Shown here in pieces: positions 16,534-24,704 of a stretch of 64,000 nt of DNA; position 1 is the first letter of the stretch; each line of letters begins with the position of its first letter. Position numbers and translations under genes: made by a program. The notes below the pieces were generated by a model. The model searched no databases. It saw only the letters and a list, made by a program, of their open reading frames with translations, and was not told the origin of the DNA. Location: assembly GCF_001423965.1 (NCBI RefSeq), contig NZ_LMPV01000007.1, positions 124,001-188,000 on the forward strand, in the 5' to 3' direction. The DNA is from Exiguobacterium sp. Leaf196 (lineage in GTDB: Bacteria; Bacillota; Bacilli; Exiguobacteriales; Exiguobacteriaceae).

Positions 16534-19359
16534 ATGGCTTTTCATGAAGCGATGAATCGGATTCGTCAATCCGACAAAGCCCCACTCTATATCGGTGGAC
16601 TTGAAGTGTCCCGTCCGGAAACGGCGGAAGCCTTCTTTCAGCAACAGACAGATGCAATCTTTTTATTCGATGCCTCTGGAACGATCATCTATTTCAATGA
16701 ACAGTTACCAGACATGCTCGGTTATTCCGCTGAGACGCTCTATGAGCATTTCGCAGTGTTCAATCCGCCAGATCAAATCGAAGCGGTGACTGCCTTTTTC
16801 ACACGTGCCTTAAGTGGCGAGACCGTTCATTATACGGCACAAGGACTCCACGCTGATCAACACCGGGTCACATTGAAGATCACGAACATGCCAGTCGAAC
16901 AAGATGGACAAGTCATCGGTGTCTATGGTGTCGCGCGTGATATCACACGTGAGACACAACTCGAAGAAGATGTCACGTCGATTCGCTCTCAACTCGAACT
17001 GACGGAACAGATTCCGGAACTCATCGTCTTCCATTTTGATGTTCAAAAGCAGACGATCGAATTCTCCCCTGCCTTACTGCATTTTTTAGGCCTTTCAGAA
17101 GTCGATGCGACGACACTCGATCAAGCACAACTGTTCAGTCGGATTCATCCACGTGACTTCGATCCGCTTCAGTTCGAGATGGAACGTTTGATTGCGAATG
17201 AAAAGGAACGCTTTGAAATGGAAGTCTCCCTGCTGACGGCTGACGATACCTATCAGCTGTTACGCTTGAAAGCCTTTCACCGTCCGCACCATCCGAATCA
17301 TCTGTCGGTCGTCCTGTATGATTTATCGGAAGTCGACGAGGCACGACGTCAACTCGTCACGGAACGGGCGCAGGCGCGTGAAATCTACGAAGCCGTCAAT
17401 GCCGCGATCTCGCAAATTGACTTAATTTCGGGGCGAATTCTCTTTCACTCACAAGGGTTCCTGCACATCTTCGAAGAGTTACCGCAGGACTTAATCCTTA
17501 GTCACGAATGGTTATTCGAACGATTAGACGTTCGCGATCATGCGGCGATGAAACAGTTCATCGGACGGTTAGTCGACGGTCAGGCGGGAACGATTCAGTA
17601 CCGTCTTCACTTTCCAGATGGTCGTATCAAATGGATCGAGGACCAACAGATCCCGGTCTTCCAACTGGACGGCACGATTGCCTATACGAATAGCATCATG
17701 CATGACATCACGCTTCAAAAAGTGTACGAGGAACAATTACGACAGCTCGCTTTGCGTGACGCCGTGACGCGCCTGCCAAACCGGCAAGCGCTCATCGAGA
17801 CAATCGACGCGTGGCAAGAAAAGAATCAATCGTTCTTCGTTCTCACCGTCTCCTTCAACCGAATCGCTGAGATCAACAACGCCTTTGGACACGGTTCCGG
17901 TGACCAATGGTTACAAGGAACGGCAGCTTTATTACAACAAACGAAACCGGACGAGACGTTTCTCGGGCACCTTGGCGGCGATGAGTACGCCTTGCTCGTA
18001 CCGACGAGCTATAAACAAGACGTGACGACATGTGCGCAGTCATTGCTCGACTTATCGGAAACACCGATCTCAATTGAACCGTATGCCTTGTTTGCGCGGA
18101 TCTCGGTCGGGGTCAGCCGGTATCCGGAAGACAGTACGGACGCCGTCGAATTGTTAAAGCATTCCTATACCGCCTTACGACGATCGCGTCGTGAAAATCA
18201 TAGTACGATACACCACTACGCATCGAATCTCGATATCGATTATTACCGGCGCTACCGGCTCGAGCAGGACTTACATTACGCGATCGAACGTAATCAACTG
18301 TTCCTCGAATATCAGCCAAAAGTCGACAGCTGGACAGGAAAGATTGTCGGTTTAGAAGCGTTGATTCGCTGGCAACACCCGGAATGGGGACGCATTCCAC
18401 CAAACGATTTCATTCCGCTTGCCGAAGAGAGTGCCTTACATGTCGCAATCGGCGACTGGGTCGTCGAGACGGCGTGCCGTTCGATGCAAGACTGGAAGGC
18501 GACTGGAGCAGAGCTTGTTCCAATTTCCGTCAACGTCTCACCGAAACGATTCTTGATCCCCGGCTTCGAACACCATATCGAGCGGATGCTGTCGACGTAC
18601 GATCTTGCGCCTGAGTTACTTGAACTTGAAATCACGGAAGCGGCTTTAATCATGGATGATCCGATGACGAGCCGGACGCTCGAATACGTCAGCCGGATCG
18701 GTGTTCGGATCGCACTCGACGACTTCGGGAAAGGCTATTCTTCAATGGTTTACCTGCAACGGTATCCAATCGACGTCATTAAGATTGATCGGCAGTTCGC
18801 GACCCACATTACGGATGACGCCAAAGCCCAAGCGATCGTCAAAAGCATTCTCTATATGGCAGGTGAGTTCAATCTGACCGTCGTCGCGGAAGGCATCGAG
18901 ACGCTCCGTCAGCTCGATACGTTTCGGACGCTCAATTGTCCGAGTATCCAAGGCTATCTATTCAGTCGCCCGGTTCCAGCGGATGTCATGGAATCGTTCC
19001 TCCTGCGGGAGATTTTGTATCCAATTGAAGCCTGTTCCTTATCGAGCGATACCATCCCCCGTTTTTCCGTCTCTGGGAAAGTTCGCATGCTGACACATCA
19101 TACCCAGTCGTTCGAACTGCCCTTCTCAGACATTGAAGCGCATCAAACGAGTACGCGGGCACTCTATTTTTCGTCAAAGACGTTGTTACCGTTGTCGGAC
19201 GCAACGTTTGAGATTCGCTTGAGTGAAGGCGTTCAACTCGTCTCCTGTACGGTGACGATCACCGGACAACAAGATAATCAATACATCGGTGAATATACGA
19301 ATCCGATCGAAGCAGAACAGATCATGCGCTTCTTCCAGTCGTTACGATATCGCCCTTGA
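16534..19359 (+). CDS. PAS-GGDEF-EAL c-di-GMP phosphodiesterase
   Basis: A 941-residue multi-domain protein. N-terminal PAS domains (about 30-145, 155-270, 280-395) come first. A GGDEF domain (about 405-560) reads GGDEY at 481-485, so cyclase activity is doubtful. An EAL domain (about 575-815) has its key motifs intact: EAL at 608-610, ELEITE, DDFGKGYSS, KIDRQF, VVAEGIET, QGYLFSRP. A C-terminal tail of about 100 residues may be a PilZ-like domain. It is expected to hydrolyse c-di-GMP, with the GGDEY domain perhaps sensing GTP. The ATG at 16534 lies 8 bases after AAGGAGG. No membrane segment, so cytosolic. Confidence 0.88.
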   Translation: MAFHEAMNRIRQSDKAPLYIGGLEVSRPETAEAFFQQQTDAIFLFDASGTIIYFNEQLPDMLGYSAETLYEHFAVFNPPDQIEAVTAFFTRALSGETVHYTAQGLHADQHRVTLKITNMPVEQDGQVIGVYGVARDITRETQLEEDVTSIRSQLELTEQIPELIVFHFDVQKQTIEFSPALLHFLGLSEVDATTLDQAQLFSRIHPRDFDPLQFEMERLIANEKERFEMEVSLLTADDTYQLLRLKAFHRPHHPNHLSVVLYDLSEVDEARRQLVTERAQAREIYEAVNAAISQIDLISGRILFHSQGFLHIFEELPQDLILSHEWLFERLDVRDHAAMKQFIGRLVDGQAGTIQYRLHFPDGRIKWIEDQQIPVFQLDGTIAYTNSIMHDITLQKVYEEQLRQLALRDAVTRLPNRQALIETIDAWQEKNQSFFVLTVSFNRIAEINNAFGHGSGDQWLQGTAALLQQTKPDETFLGHLGGDEYALLVPTSYKQDVTTCAQSLLDLSETPISIEPYALFARISVGVSRYPEDSTDAVELLKHSYTALRRSRRENHSTIHHYASNLDIDYYRRYRLEQDLHYAIERNQLFLEYQPKVDSWTGKIVGLEALIRWQHPEWGRIPPNDFIPLAEESALHVAIGDWVVETACRSMQDWKATGAELVPISVNVSPKRFLIPGFEHHIERMLSTYDLAPELLELEITEAALIMDDPMTSRTLEYVSRIGVRIALDDFGKGYSSMVYLQRYPIDVIKIDRQFATHITDDAKAQAIVKSILYMAGEFNLTVVAEGIETLRQLDTFRTLNCPSIQGYLFSRPVPADVMESFLLREILYPIEACSLSSDTIPRFSVSGKVRMLTHHTQSFELPFSDIEAHQTSTRALYFSSKTLLPLSDATFEIRLSEGVQLVSCTVTITGQQDNQYIGEYTNPIEAEQIMRFFQSLRYRP

Positions 19360-19365
19360 CCTCTC

Positions 19366-19400
19366 CACGAAGACGTTCACACACGTCTTCGTGCTTTTTT
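19366..19400 (+). terminator. Terminator after the PAS-GGDEF-EAL gene
   Basis: A 10-bp perfect stem CACGAAGACG / CGTCTTCGTG, then CTTTTTT. Confidence 0.9.
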
Positions 19401-19445
19401 GTTATAGTAATCGTAAAGCGTTTTACTTCAGAAGGGAGGAATGGC

Positions 19446-20326
19446 ATGCAGTCACCACTACCTACGAAACATCATCGCCGTTCTACGAAAGGTCAGCTTT
19501 TTCGACGATTCCTGATGCTGACGATCGGTGCCATCATCTTCGCGCTTGGACTGAAAGGATTCCTTGTTCCAAATAACATCATCGATGGCGGGATTGTCGG
19601 AATCTCGATCATCGGCTCAAAAGTGACCGATACGACGCTCGCCTTATGGCTGTTCTTCTTGAACATTCCATTCATCTTTTTTGGCTACAAACAAATCGGA
19701 AAGACGTTCGCCCTATCGACGTTATACGCAATCTTCGTCATGGCGATCGCAACGAAACTCCTCGAACACATCGGTCCGCTGACGAGCGTGGATTTGCTCG
19801 CGACCGTCTTCGGTGGCTTGATTCTTGGAATCGGCGTTGGAATCGTCATCCGTTCGAGCGGTTCACTCGACGGAACCGAGATTCTCGCTGTCTCCTTCAG
19901 CCGCTCGACACCGTTTTCAGTCGGTGAGATCGTCATGTTCTTCAACGTCTTCATCCTCGGCGCCGCTGGATTCGTCTTCGGTTGGGACCGGGCGATGTAC
20001 TCGTTGATCACCTATTTCGTTGCTTTCAAGACGATTGATGTCGTCATCGATGGACTCGATCAGTCGAAGAGTGTCTGGATCATTCGGAGAATTATGAAGA
20101 GATTGGTCTTGCAATCATGGACCGACTTGGTCGAAGCATGACGTACTTAAACGGAGAAGGTGCCTTCACCGGCGACGGCAAAAAAGTCATCTTTTGCGTC
20201 ATCAGTCGCCTCGAGGAATCGAAACTCAAAGACATCGTCCGCGACTTCGATGAGCAAGCCTTCATTGCGATCGGCAACATCCATGATGTCCACGGCGGTC
20301 GCTTCAAGAAAAAAGATATCCATTAA
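19446..20326 (+). pseudogene. YitT family membrane protein, frameshifted
   Basis: A DUF161-DUF2179 (YitT family) gene split by one missing base. The first part, from the ATG at 19446 with AGGGAGGA upstream, gives the multi-helix membrane domain (NNIIDGGIVGISII; SSGSLDGTEILA) and ends WII before leaving frame. From about 20083-20087 the next frame carries the expected continuation ENYEEIGLAIMDRLGRSMTY and GEGAFTG to the C-terminus GNIHDVHGG. Restoring one T in ATCATTCGG gives a normal protein of about 293 residues. It may be a real pseudogene or a sequencing error. In the shifted frame the upper part runs on to a stop near 20141. Confidence 0.8.
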
Positions 20327-20349
20327 CCGAACGAAAGGAAGGAACACGG

Positions 20350-21246
20350 GTGTGGAAAAAACATCGTAAGAAAATCATCGGCGGGGTGATTGTCATCGTG
20401 ACGCTTGCCGTCATCGTCGTCATCGGGATTTCCGCTTATGTCGGCTCATCGTTGACGCAACCGGAGCGCGAAGCCTTGACGACGACACCGAAAAAAGCGG
20501 AAGGACTCGACTATGAGGACGTCACCTTCCGCTCCTATAAAGACCGGACACGTTTGTCTGGCTGGTGGATGCCTAGCGAGGACGCAAAACTGACGGTCGT
20601 CTTCGCCCATGGTTACGGCAAGAACCGGGAGCAAGAAGATGTTCCAGTCTTCCCGTTATTCAAGAAGTTCCACGACGCCGGCTATAATGTCTTGACGTTT
20701 GATTTCCGGGGATCCGGTGAATCGGACGGAAAACGCGTCACGGTCGGTGCAAAGGAACAAGATGATTTGCTGACGGCCGTTCGCTACGCGAAGTCGCGGT
20801 CTTCAAAACCAGTCGTCCTCTACGGTATCTCGATGGGCGCTGCGACATCACTCGTGACCGCTCCAAAGGCGGACGTCGTCGGTGTCATCGCCGACAGTCC
20901 GTTTAGCGATCTCGAGAACTATCTCGCAACGAATCTGCCTGTCTGGAGCGGATTACCGAACTTCCCGTTCACCCCGATCATCCTGGAGATCACGCCACCT
21001 CTGACTGGCCTCAATCCAGAACGGGTTAAACCGATTGAAGCGGTTCGACGGATCGAGTACCCGATCCTGTTGATTCACGGGAAGGATGATGATGCGATTC
21101 CCGTCACGGAAAGCATGAAGATCCAAAAAGCTGCTCCGCGCTCGGAACTCTACGTGACGGAAAACGGCGGACACGTCCAGTCATACGCGCATGACCGGAA
21201 GGCGTATGAAGATAAAGTGTTGACCTATCTGTCTGACTTGCATTGA
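20350..21246 (+). CDS. Membrane-anchored alpha/beta hydrolase
   Basis: A 298-residue serine hydrolase with one N-terminal membrane helix (about 9-31) and the catalytic fold outside it. The nucleophile elbow is GISMGA, the oxyanion region HGYGKNREQ, the Asp motif is in LIHGKDDDAIP and the His in NGGHVQSY. It resembles the YqkD type of Bacillus exported hydrolases. The start is GTG at 20350 after AAGGAAGGA. It sits 23 bp after the YitT-like gene and 15 bp before a small membrane protein gene. The substrate is unknown. Confidence 0.85.
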   Translation: MWKKHRKKIIGGVIVIVTLAVIVVIGISAYVGSSLTQPEREALTTTPKKAEGLDYEDVTFRSYKDRTRLSGWWMPSEDAKLTVVFAHGYGKNREQEDVPVFPLFKKFHDAGYNVLTFDFRGSGESDGKRVTVGAKEQDDLLTAVRYAKSRSSKPVVLYGISMGAATSLVTAPKADVVGVIADSPFSDLENYLATNLPVWSGLPNFPFTPIILEITPPLTGLNPERVKPIEAVRRIEYPILLIHGKDDDAIPVTESMKIQKAAPRSELYVTENGGHVQSYAHDRKAYEDKVLTYLSDLH

Positions 21247-21261
21247 TGGAAGGAGAGACAC

Positions 21262-21429
21262 ATGCAACAGCTATCTGTGTTCTTGACCTGGTTTGTCGCG
21301 TTGACGGTGATGACGATCGGACTACTCGTCTCCCGTTGCGTCGGTTATCGTTTGCCCTATGGACGGACGATCGCTTTGATTTGGACGGGTTCTGCCTTGA
21401 TTGGACTCGCTTTTTATCTATTACGTTAA
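21262..21429 (+). CDS. Small two-helix membrane protein
   Basis: A 55-residue ORF beginning MQQLSVFLTWFVALT. It has two hydrophobic helices (about 5-27 and 35-54) joined by a basic turn (CVGYRLPYGR). AAGGAGAGACAC directly precedes the ATG, a good ribosome binding site, and the ORF lies 15 bp after the hydrolase stop and before a strong terminator. No homologue is recognised. Confidence 0.65.
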   Translation: MQQLSVFLTWFVALTVMTIGLLVSRCVGYRLPYGRTIALIWTGSALIGLAFYLLR

Positions 21430-21430
21430 A

Positions 21431-21469
21431 AACAGCCGCCCACTTCCTTGACGGAAACGGGCGGCTGTT
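21431..21469. terminator. Shared terminator between small membrane protein and isoprenoid gene
   Basis: An 11-bp perfect stem AACAGCCGCCC / GGGCGGCTGTT. The T-run is best on the minus strand (TTTTT), serving the isoprenoid synthase gene, but the hairpin should also affect the convergent plus-strand operon. Confidence 0.85.
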
Positions 21470-21478
21470 CGTTTGTGC

Positions 21479-22303
21479 TTATCGTTTTAGTACGGCGGCG
21501 CCGACGATCTTCAAGACTTCCGGACGACTCAGTTTTTCTTTCCCTTTTGCAAGGGCATCCAGCGTTCCATGTGCGAGTGCAAGTGGAATGTGACAGAATT
21601 CATAAATCGTCGTCTCCTTCGGAATGGACGCAAGGTACGCATCGGCTTCTGCAAGGTTCTCACGCGCATAGGCGAACATCGTATCCGTCGTCCAACCAGG
21701 TGGGAAGTAGCCGACACCACGCTCCGCATCTTCCTGTTGGTTACGAAGGATGTTGACGGCTTGCAAACCACGACCGAATCCGATCGCTTGCTGTTTATCG
21801 GTGACGATACCAGCCTTCCAGTACCAGATGTCGGATAACATGACACCGACAAGTCCCGCGACATAGTATGTGTACTCATCAAGATCCGCTTCCGTCTCGA
21901 CCGTCCAGTCACGCTCAGCCCAGACCGCCATGCCTTCTGCCATCTCAGCCGTCGAATCGAGCACTTTCGGACGAATCGCAGCCGGACAATAGGCGATCCA
22001 CTCCGGTAGACGAAGGGTCACTTCTGGTAGGTGTGCCGTATACGGCGCAATTAACTCAAGATAGGCGGTAGCGGAAAATGTGCCCCGCATCAACAATGCC
22101 GTCTCCCGGAGCAACATCGTCTTGACGTCCGTCGCCAAGTCTTCATGATCTTCAATCTCATCGATGGCGCGCATGCATAGATAAGCAGCACCGACCGCTT
22201 CCTGTAAGTCTTGCGATAGTCGACTAATCGGGATATAGAAGGTGCGACTCGTCGCTTTCAATACTCGGTTCGCGTCTTTTTTCAGCTGCTTCGTCTCATT
22301 CAT
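21479..22303 (-). CDS. Squalene/phytoene synthase family protein
   Basis: A 274-residue homologue of the enzymes that join two prenyl diphosphates head to head (CrtM/SqhC type) for C30 carotenoids or squalene. The first Asp motif is clear (YLCMRAIDEIED). The second region reads NILRNQQED where the classical motif is LRDxxED, so one metal-binding Asp is Asn. This may be typical of a subfamily, or may indicate altered activity such as the diphosphate phosphatase activity reported for B. subtilis YisP. The ATG at 22303 follows AGGGAG by 9 bases; a TTG three codons earlier directly abuts that site. It stands alone, with no other carotenoid genes nearby. Confidence 0.82.
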   Translation of the reverse strand: MNETKQLKKDANRVLKATSRTFYIPISRLSQDLQEAVGAAYLCMRAIDEIEDHEDLATDVKTMLLRETALLMRGTFSATAYLELIAPYTAHLPEVTLRLPEWIAYCPAAIRPKVLDSTAEMAEGMAVWAERDWTVETEADLDEYTYYVAGLVGVMLSDIWYWKAGIVTDKQQAIGFGRGLQAVNILRNQQEDAERGVGYFPPGWTTDTMFAYARENLAEADAYLASIPKETTIYEFCHIPLALAHGTLDALAKGKEKLSRPEVLKIVGAAVLKR

Positions 22304-22394
22304 TCCTGACAACTCCCTCTTTGGCTCAAAAGGTTTCTTTTCTCTCCATTACTATACACGATTCAACGCGTTTCAGCATTCGTTTCATGATAAG

Positions 22395-22436
22395 AAAGAC
22401 TCCCTTTGCGCTAGATTCAGGCAAAGGGAGTCTTTT
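22395..22436 (-). terminator. Terminator of the flgM-csrA operon
   Basis: A perfect 15-bp stem AAAGACTCCCTTTGC / GCAAAGGGAGTCTTT about 60 bp past the csrA stop, followed by TTTCTTAT on the minus strand. Confidence 0.8.
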
Positions 22437-22497
22437 CATCCTCGTTTGAAGCATATCGTTCACAAGAAAAATACGTTCCAATGACATTCAAATGGAA

Positions 22498-22722
22498 TCA
22501 TTTTTCCTGTTGTTTCAAGAGTTGTCCGATCAACCCTGTGCTACGGGAGGCTTCCGTGTTCTCTTCTTGGATCGACAAGTAGACTTCCTTCCGGTGGATG
22601 TCGACCTGTCGCGGTGCCTTGATACCGAGCTTGATTTGATCGCCTTCAATCGCAAGAATTGTCAGTTCAATGTCATCACCAATTTGAATCGCTTCTCCCG
22701 TCTTTCGTTTGAGTACCAGCAT
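22498..22722 (-). CDS. csrA: Translational regulator CsrA
   Basis: A 74-residue CsrA/RsmA RNA-binding dimer with the canonical start ([20 protein letters not shown]) and the [13 protein letters not shown] strand. It binds GGA motifs in mRNA leaders. In B. subtilis it represses hag translation. Its start codon overlaps the fliW stop (TGATG), coupling the antagonist and its partner. The target hag leader in this window carries fitting sites. Confidence 0.97.
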   Translation of the reverse strand: MLVLKRKTGEAIQIGDDIELTILAIEGDQIKLGIKAPRQVDIHRKEVYLSIQEENTEASRSTGLIGQLLKQQEK

Positions 22723-23162
22723 CAGCGACCACCTACTTCCGTCAGGCTGCCGATCAGATGACGATTCGTATATGTATCGTCTAAGATGATTTGTTTCGCG
22801 AGTCGTTGTTTCGTCTCCATGACGAAGGGTGCCCGTAAGTTCGTCGTCGACGTCGTGAACGGATCTCGTAACGTGACCGTCGTATAGACAGCGACTTGCG
22901 CCGTATCCTCAATCCCGAGCTGTTCTTTTGCTGCGTCCGGTAACTCGAAGACGTATTCCGGATCAATCCAGAAGGGGTTCGTCACGACGAACGCACACTC
23001 CGGCTGATCAATCGATTGAAACGACCAAAACGGTACGCCCTCTCCGAACGGGAGCAGGATGAAGCGCTTTGCGTCCGGAAAACCTGGTAATTCGGACGCG
23101 AAAGTAATGATTTCCGTCTCGTCAATCGTGATAGTTCCAAAAAAATCGGTTTCGATTTGCAT
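22722..23162 (-). CDS. fliW: Flagellar assembly factor FliW
   Basis: A 146-residue FliW ([50 protein letters not shown]). It binds flagellin or CsrA, freeing CsrA to repress hag when flagellin accumulates. GGGGAAGG precedes the ATG at 23162; an upstream in-frame start lies within yviE. It overlaps csrA by one base. Confidence 0.95.
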   Translation of the reverse strand: MQIETDFFGTITIDETEIITFASELPGFPDAKRFILLPFGEGVPFWSFQSIDQPECAFVVTNPFWIDPEYVFELPDAAKEQLGIEDTAQVAVYTTVTLRDPFTTSTTNLRAPFVMETKQRLAKQIILDDTYTNRHLIGSLTEVGGR

Positions 23163-23166
23163 GTCG

Positions 23167-23745
23167 TTATCCTTCCCCGTCGAATATGCCACCAACCGGC
23201 CACATATTCAATTGATTTTGTTCTTGTAAGAAAATCTCGACCTGTCCGTCTTTTACGGTCAGCTCCGGTTGATGCGTTTCGACATCGATCTTCGGACGAT
23301 TCGCGGTGTAGCTCAATCGGACTTCCGCCGGTGTAAAGGTCGTCTTGACCCGATCAAGACTCCGCGGGATGAATCCGAGTGTCGTCACTTCGGCAGGCGG
23401 TGCGTCGTTAGCTTTTGCAATCCGCGCGACCGTTCCCCCACCCTGCTCGATCCGCATCAGTTGATCCCCTTCCGAAGCTCTCTGCGCGACCGCTTCCTGT
23501 CCCTTTTGTCGACCGTAGGCAGCGTACTGCCGAACGGACTCGAGCGCAGGAATACGCCCCATCTCGATCCAGGCTTGTGTCGAATCGATCTCAAGACGTG
23601 CCGCGACGGTTTCAATCGACAGTTCCCCGCGAGGCTGTTCGATCGAAAGGGAGGCAGGTGTCTGCTTCTGCTCGATTTGCGGACGCGTGATGTTCATCCC
23701 GATTCGTGCTGCCGTCTGACGCATTTCAAGATGTGGAAGATTCAT
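23167..23745 (-). CDS. yviE: YviE-like flagellar operon protein (DUF6470)
   Basis: A 192-residue protein made of beta-rich repeats, with MNLPHLEMRQTAARIGMN at the start and a C-terminal part resembling B. subtilis YviE. The position between flgL and fliW is that of yviE. Its function is not known. It ends 4 bp before the fliW start. Confidence 0.85.
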   Translation of the reverse strand: MNLPHLEMRQTAARIGMNITRPQIEQKQTPASLSIEQPRGELSIETVAARLEIDSTQAWIEMGRIPALESVRQYAAYGRQKGQEAVAQRASEGDQLMRIEQGGGTVARIAKANDAPPAEVTTLGFIPRSLDRVKTTFTPAEVRLSYTANRPKIDVETHQPELTVKDGQVEIFLQEQNQLNMWPVGGIFDGEG

Positions 23746-23758
23746 CTGCCTTCACCCC

Positions 23759-24697
23759 TTATCGTAGGAAATCGAGTAACGTCGGTTGAATGATTCGTGC
23801 TCCGGCGCTGAGAGCCGCTCGGTGTAACGTTTCGTACGACTTCAGTTCCATAATGACTTTTTCCGCCTCGATGTCTTCGTTATCCGACATGACCGTCTTT
23901 GCGATGATTTCCTGATCCTCGAGCCGTGACGTGTTCAAATCCATCCGGTTAACCCGTGCCCCGAGATCCGCACGCGTCTCGACCGTGCCGTTCACCATCT
24001 CATCGATATCCTTCAACATACCGGATAAAGCAGCTCCATTATTGTCAGCATTCGTCCCTAGGGCATCGTAGACTTTTTTCAACGTTTGGAACGTTCCCGG
24101 TCCAAAGACGCTAAGTGGCGAAATGTTGACTTGGACCTCGATACCGGAAGAGACTTCATATTGAATCGATTCCGTCTCCTTACCTGTCGGATCTCCATCC
24201 GTGAAGACATCGTCAACAGGACCTGAAGCACTTGCTAAGTAATCACGCAATCCGTCCATCGAGACGAATTCCGTATCCGTCTTCGTCCCGTTGAAGATCC
24301 CTTTTTCATTGTATTTCGTATTCGCGAGCGTCCCGATGTGTTCGATCAATTGACCGACCTCGCTTTGGATCGCTTTACGCTGTGTCGCATCATACGTATC
24401 CGTCGCCGCCTGTGTCGTCAACTCACGAATCCGGCTCATCGCCGACGTGACTTCGTTAAGGGCCGAATCCGTCAAGTCCATCCAGCCCGTTGCTTCACTG
24501 GCATTTTTCTTGAACTGTTCGACTTCTCTTACTTCCGTCCGGTAACGCACGCCCTGCATCGCGACGACCGGATCATCGGATGGACGCTGAATTTTCTTCC
24601 CGCTGATCAATTGCTCTTGAAGCGTGCTCAAGCGCTGATAGCTAGAGGATAAGTGCCCGATATTTGTTTTCGTCAACATCGTTTGTGTTACTCTCAT
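23759..24697 (-). CDS. flgL: Hook-filament junction protein FlgL
   Basis: A 312-residue HAP3 protein with the flagellin-like N-terminus (MRVTQTMLTKTNIGHL; LISGKKIQRPSDDPV) and C-terminal helix region (NRMDLNTSRLEDQEI to ARIIQPTLLDFLR). It is exported and joins hook and filament together with FlgK. Seven bases separate it from flgK. Confidence 0.96.
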   Translation of the reverse strand: MRVTQTMLTKTNIGHLSSSYQRLSTLQEQLISGKKIQRPSDDPVVAMQGVRYRTEVREVEQFKKNASEATGWMDLTDSALNEVTSAMSRIRELTTQAATDTYDATQRKAIQSEVGQLIEHIGTLANTKYNEKGIFNGTKTDTEFVSMDGLRDYLASASGPVDDVFTDGDPTGKETESIQYEVSSGIEVQVNISPLSVFGPGTFQTLKKVYDALGTNADNNGAALSGMLKDIDEMVNGTVETRADLGARVNRMDLNTSRLEDQEIIAKTVMSDNEDIEAEKVIMELKSYETLHRAALSAGARIIQPTLLDFLR

Positions 24698-24704
24698 CTA
24701 TTCA

